A DNA stretch of 7,241 bases from Leptospirillum sp. Lineage in GTDB: Bacteria; Nitrospirota; Leptospirillia; Leptospirillales; Leptospirillaceae. How positions within the stretch are numbered: the first letter of the stretch is position 1; every line of letters starts with the position of its first letter. This document shows positions 5,246 to 7,241 of the stretch, piece by piece. Position numbers and translations under genes: made by a program. Location of the stretch: the NCBI GenBank assembly GCA_027346125.1, contig DAIEST010000189.1, positions 1 through 7,241 of the forward strand, written 5' to 3'. A model generated the notes under the pieces. The model did not search any database and was not told the origin of the DNA. It saw only the letters and a list, made by a program, of their open reading frames with translations.

Positions 5246-7189
5246 TGCGGGGTCCGGTTCCGTTGTTTCCTTCGGAAGCACGATCGGTCGCTCGACGGTC
5301 AGCCTCGGTTTCGGCGTCGGGGTACGCTGGGATCCTTCGACCTTGTGGAAGCTCCAGACCGTAACGGTATTCGAAGAGCGCTCGACGGCCGCGAAAATGG
5401 TTTTTGAAATGGCCGATCCCGTATCGTTGATCACCAGCGTGTCCGCTCTGGTCTTTTTCAGGTGAAAGTTCAGCGCGGGACCCACCGCACGGCCTTTGGC
5501 CAGAATCGTGTCGATCAGCACATCCTCTTCCACCCCGATGGCCTGACAGAGATCGAGCGTGTGACGGGCAACCTTTTCCTCGACAGACATGTCTGCGTTG
5601 ATCGGCAGCGTCAGGGGAACCTCGATCACCGAAATGACGGTGATTTTCGCCTTGTCTGCCCTGGCGATCTTGCAGACGTCCCTCAGCATGGGGGACGGAC
5701 GCGTCGGACTTGTCGCAACGAGAAACAGTTTGTGGGGAATCGCTACATCCGGAGTATCCGGGAGTTCGGTGATCTGGACCCTCTGCATGACCGGGAAAGA
5801 CTCTTTTCGCCGGAACCAGAGGTAATAAAGTATCCCGACCACCATCCAGATTGTTCCGAAGACCCGACCGTATCTGTGGAAGAGAAGCACCATGAGGAAG
5901 ACGCCGCCGGTTCCGAAGATGCCGAATACCGCAGTCATGGGGATGTCCCATTTCCCGATGACCAGGGAAAGCGGAACCCTGAACGGGCGAACGAGGTCGG
6001 GCTCCTTGTTCCGGAGGACGATGAGCGCCACATGCGTCATGGTGAAGGAAAGCATGGCCCCGTAGTTGTAGAGGTCCGCCAGGATATCGAGATAGGGAAA
6101 GAACGCCACGATGATGGCGGCCAGGGAACCAAACACGGCGAGCGAATAGACGGGCGTTTTCCATCGGACGGTGGTGTGGCGGAAGATGGGGTGGATCAGG
6201 AAATTGTTGGACATCGAATAGGCCAGACGGGAGACGCCGATCAGTCCGGCATTCGCCGCGATGGTCAGGATGGTGGCACCCAGAATGGCGATCCACGGTC
6301 CGAGAAAATGATGGATGTGCGGCATGTAATGCGCGATGCCGGCAATGGGGTCGTTGACCCAGGTGGTGGAAAGAATTTTGGGATCCATGGCGGATAGCGC
6401 CACCATGGAGATGCCGGCGTACAGGAAAATCGTGGTTCCCATTGTCATGAACATGGCCCGGGGGACGGATTTCCCGGGATCCCGGGCTTCGGCCGCCATC
6501 TGGCTGATGGCTTCGATTCCCGTATAGGCCACCATGGCAATGGAAATCCCGTACAGAAAATGGGGCCAGGTGGGAGCAACGCCCATCGAGAACTGGTTCC
6601 AGATCTTGTTGAAGTTCATGAGGAAGAAGATCCCCAGGGCCATGAGGGAAACCTGGGTGATGATGTCGAATCCGGTCAGCATGAGGCTGAACCAGGAGGA
6701 TTCCTTGAGGCCGAAGACATTGACGATGACGAGCAGGGTGATGAGAAGTGCGGTGAAAGTGACGTTGGCCTGAGGGCTGTTTTTCAGGATCGGGAAAAAA
6801 TACCCGAGATAGGGACCGACGGAAAACGCACTGATGGCCAGCGTCAGGATGTAGTCCAGAAGAAGCGCCCATCCGGCAAAGAAGGCACCCCCGTCTCCAA
6901 AAGCCCTCTGGGAGAAAAGGGAGGATCCACCGGCTTCCGGCATGGCGGAACTCAGTTCCGCATAACTCAGGACCGTTGCGATGAAGAAGAGGCCCGCAAT
7001 GCCGATCGCGATGAAAGAAGCCCCCTGGGCGTAGATGGTCGTGACCCCCAACGCATAGTAGATGGATGAGCCGACGTCTCCATATCCGGTGGAGTAGAGG
7101 GCGCCGATTCCGACGACCCGTCTGAGGACCGATTGCTGGAAGCGGGCAACGGTGGTTCGCGTATTGTGATAAACCCGAAAGAGGGCCAT
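5237..7189 (-). CDS. APC-superfamily transporter with C-terminal USP-like domain
   Basis: This 650-residue inner-membrane protein has an APC-type membrane domain of about 12 helices (residues about 25-480), including the SYAELSSAMPEAGGSS element typical of APC helix 2-3 and a YTGIEAISQMAAEARDPGK loop. A cytosolic domain follows (about 486-615): KLFLVATS at its start and alternating strands and helices (ITVISVIEVP, VLIDTILAKG, TLVINDTG, TVTVWSF) recall a universal stress protein. The USP nucleotide motif GxxGx9G(S/T) is not preserved, the equivalent region reading VINDTGSAISKTIFAAVERS. A proline-rich tail ends the protein. Helix 1 contains YGDVGSSIYYAL (36-47), close to the YGDIGTSPLY signature of KUP potassium transporters, so the substrate may be K+ rather than an amino acid. 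The ATG start has AAGGA 5 nt upstream. It stands alone on its strand, converging on ndh. Family is secure, substrate unknown. Confidence 0.85.
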   Translation of the reverse strand: MALFRVYHNTRTTVARFQQSVLRRVVGIGALYSTGYGDVGSSIYYALGVTTIYAQGASFIAIGIAGLFFIATVLSYAELSSAMPEAGGSSLFSQRAFGDGGAFFAGWALLLDYILTLAISAFSVGPYLGYFFPILKNSPQANVTFTALLITLLVIVNVFGLKESSWFSLMLTGFDIITQVSLMALGIFFLMNFNKIWNQFSMGVAPTWPHFLYGISIAMVAYTGIEAISQMAAEARDPGKSVPRAMFMTMGTTIFLYAGISMVALSAMDPKILSTTWVNDPIAGIAHYMPHIHHFLGPWIAILGATILTIAANAGLIGVSRLAYSMSNNFLIHPIFRHTTVRWKTPVYSLAVFGSLAAIIVAFFPYLDILADLYNYGAMLSFTMTHVALIVLRNKEPDLVRPFRVPLSLVIGKWDIPMTAVFGIFGTGGVFLMVLLFHRYGRVFGTIWMVVGILYYLWFRRKESFPVMQRVQITELPDTPDVAIPHKLFLVATSPTRPSPMLRDVCKIARADKAKITVISVIEVPLTLPINADMSVEEKVARHTLDLCQAIGVEEDVLIDTILAKGRAVGPALNFHLKKTRADTLVINDTGSAISKTIFAAVERSSNTVTVWSFHKVEGSQRTPTPKPRLTVERPIVLPKETTEPDPAPF

Positions 7190-7241
7190 GGAATTCCTTT
7201 TTGAAAGTGGTGGATCCGCTGGCGACGGGTTTGGCAGGCTC

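Noticed and set aside
4617..6872. A 751-codon minus-strand open frame overlapping both the APC/USP gene and the end of ndh
   Set aside because: Its translation is rich in H, R, P and G with no coherent domains, while the overlapping frames give clear NDH-2 and APC proteins. It is a by-product of GC-rich codon use.
7190..7241. Promoter upstream of the APC/USP gene
   Set aside because: Only 52 bp are available. Beyond the AAGGA ribosome-binding site I see no convincing -35/-10 pair, so the promoter probably lies beyond the window.
1..7241. A mobile element, CRISPR array, RNA gene or defence island
   Set aside because: No transposase or integrase, terminal inverted repeats, regularly spaced repeats or tRNA/rRNA-like segments were seen. 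The genes are housekeeping or transport types with uniform composition.

Overview
This is a 7.2-kb bacterial chromosomal window of moderately high GC (estimated by eye at 56-58%). Genes are densely packed and the oligonucleotide style is uniform on both strands. There are no rRNA, tRNA, insertion sequence, integrase, phage or CRISPR signatures. The content (Der GTPase, NDH-2, transporters) fits a Gram-negative-type respiring bacterium. A Leptospirillum-like Nitrospirota is a loose guess from composition and gene style, and cannot be proven from the sequence.

Layout from left to right: (1) A minus-strand operon, read from about 2263 down to 1. It holds a 60-residue one-pass membrane protein, a 235-residue protein with the glycerophosphodiester phosphodiesterase (GDPD) scaffold but without its catalytic residues, and the ribosome-assembly GTPase Der. 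Der starts at a TTG that overlaps the preceding stop codon, and its last few dozen residues lie beyond the window edge. (2) A 135-bp divergent intergenic region (2264-2398). (3) A plus-strand pair: an NCS1-family nucleobase/cation symporter (2399-3799) and a type II NADH dehydrogenase (3855-5210). They are separated by 55 bp that carry a hairpin, two ribosome-binding sites and a possible overlapping 16-codon ORF. (4) A very short convergent junction (26 bp) with several small palindromes. (5) A minus-strand 650-residue APC-superfamily transporter (7189-5237) with a C-terminal cytosolic domain resembling a universal stress protein.

The genes look like housekeeping and physiology rather than an accessory island: ribosome maturation (Der), respiratory NADH oxidation (NDH-2) and solute uptake (NCS1 and APC/USP). 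I see no convincing new multi-gene defence or mobile system. The points most worth following up are the apparently dead GDPD-like protein coupled to der, and the APC/USP transporter, whose first membrane helix resembles the K+-transporter (KUP) signature more than a standard amino-acid permease motif.
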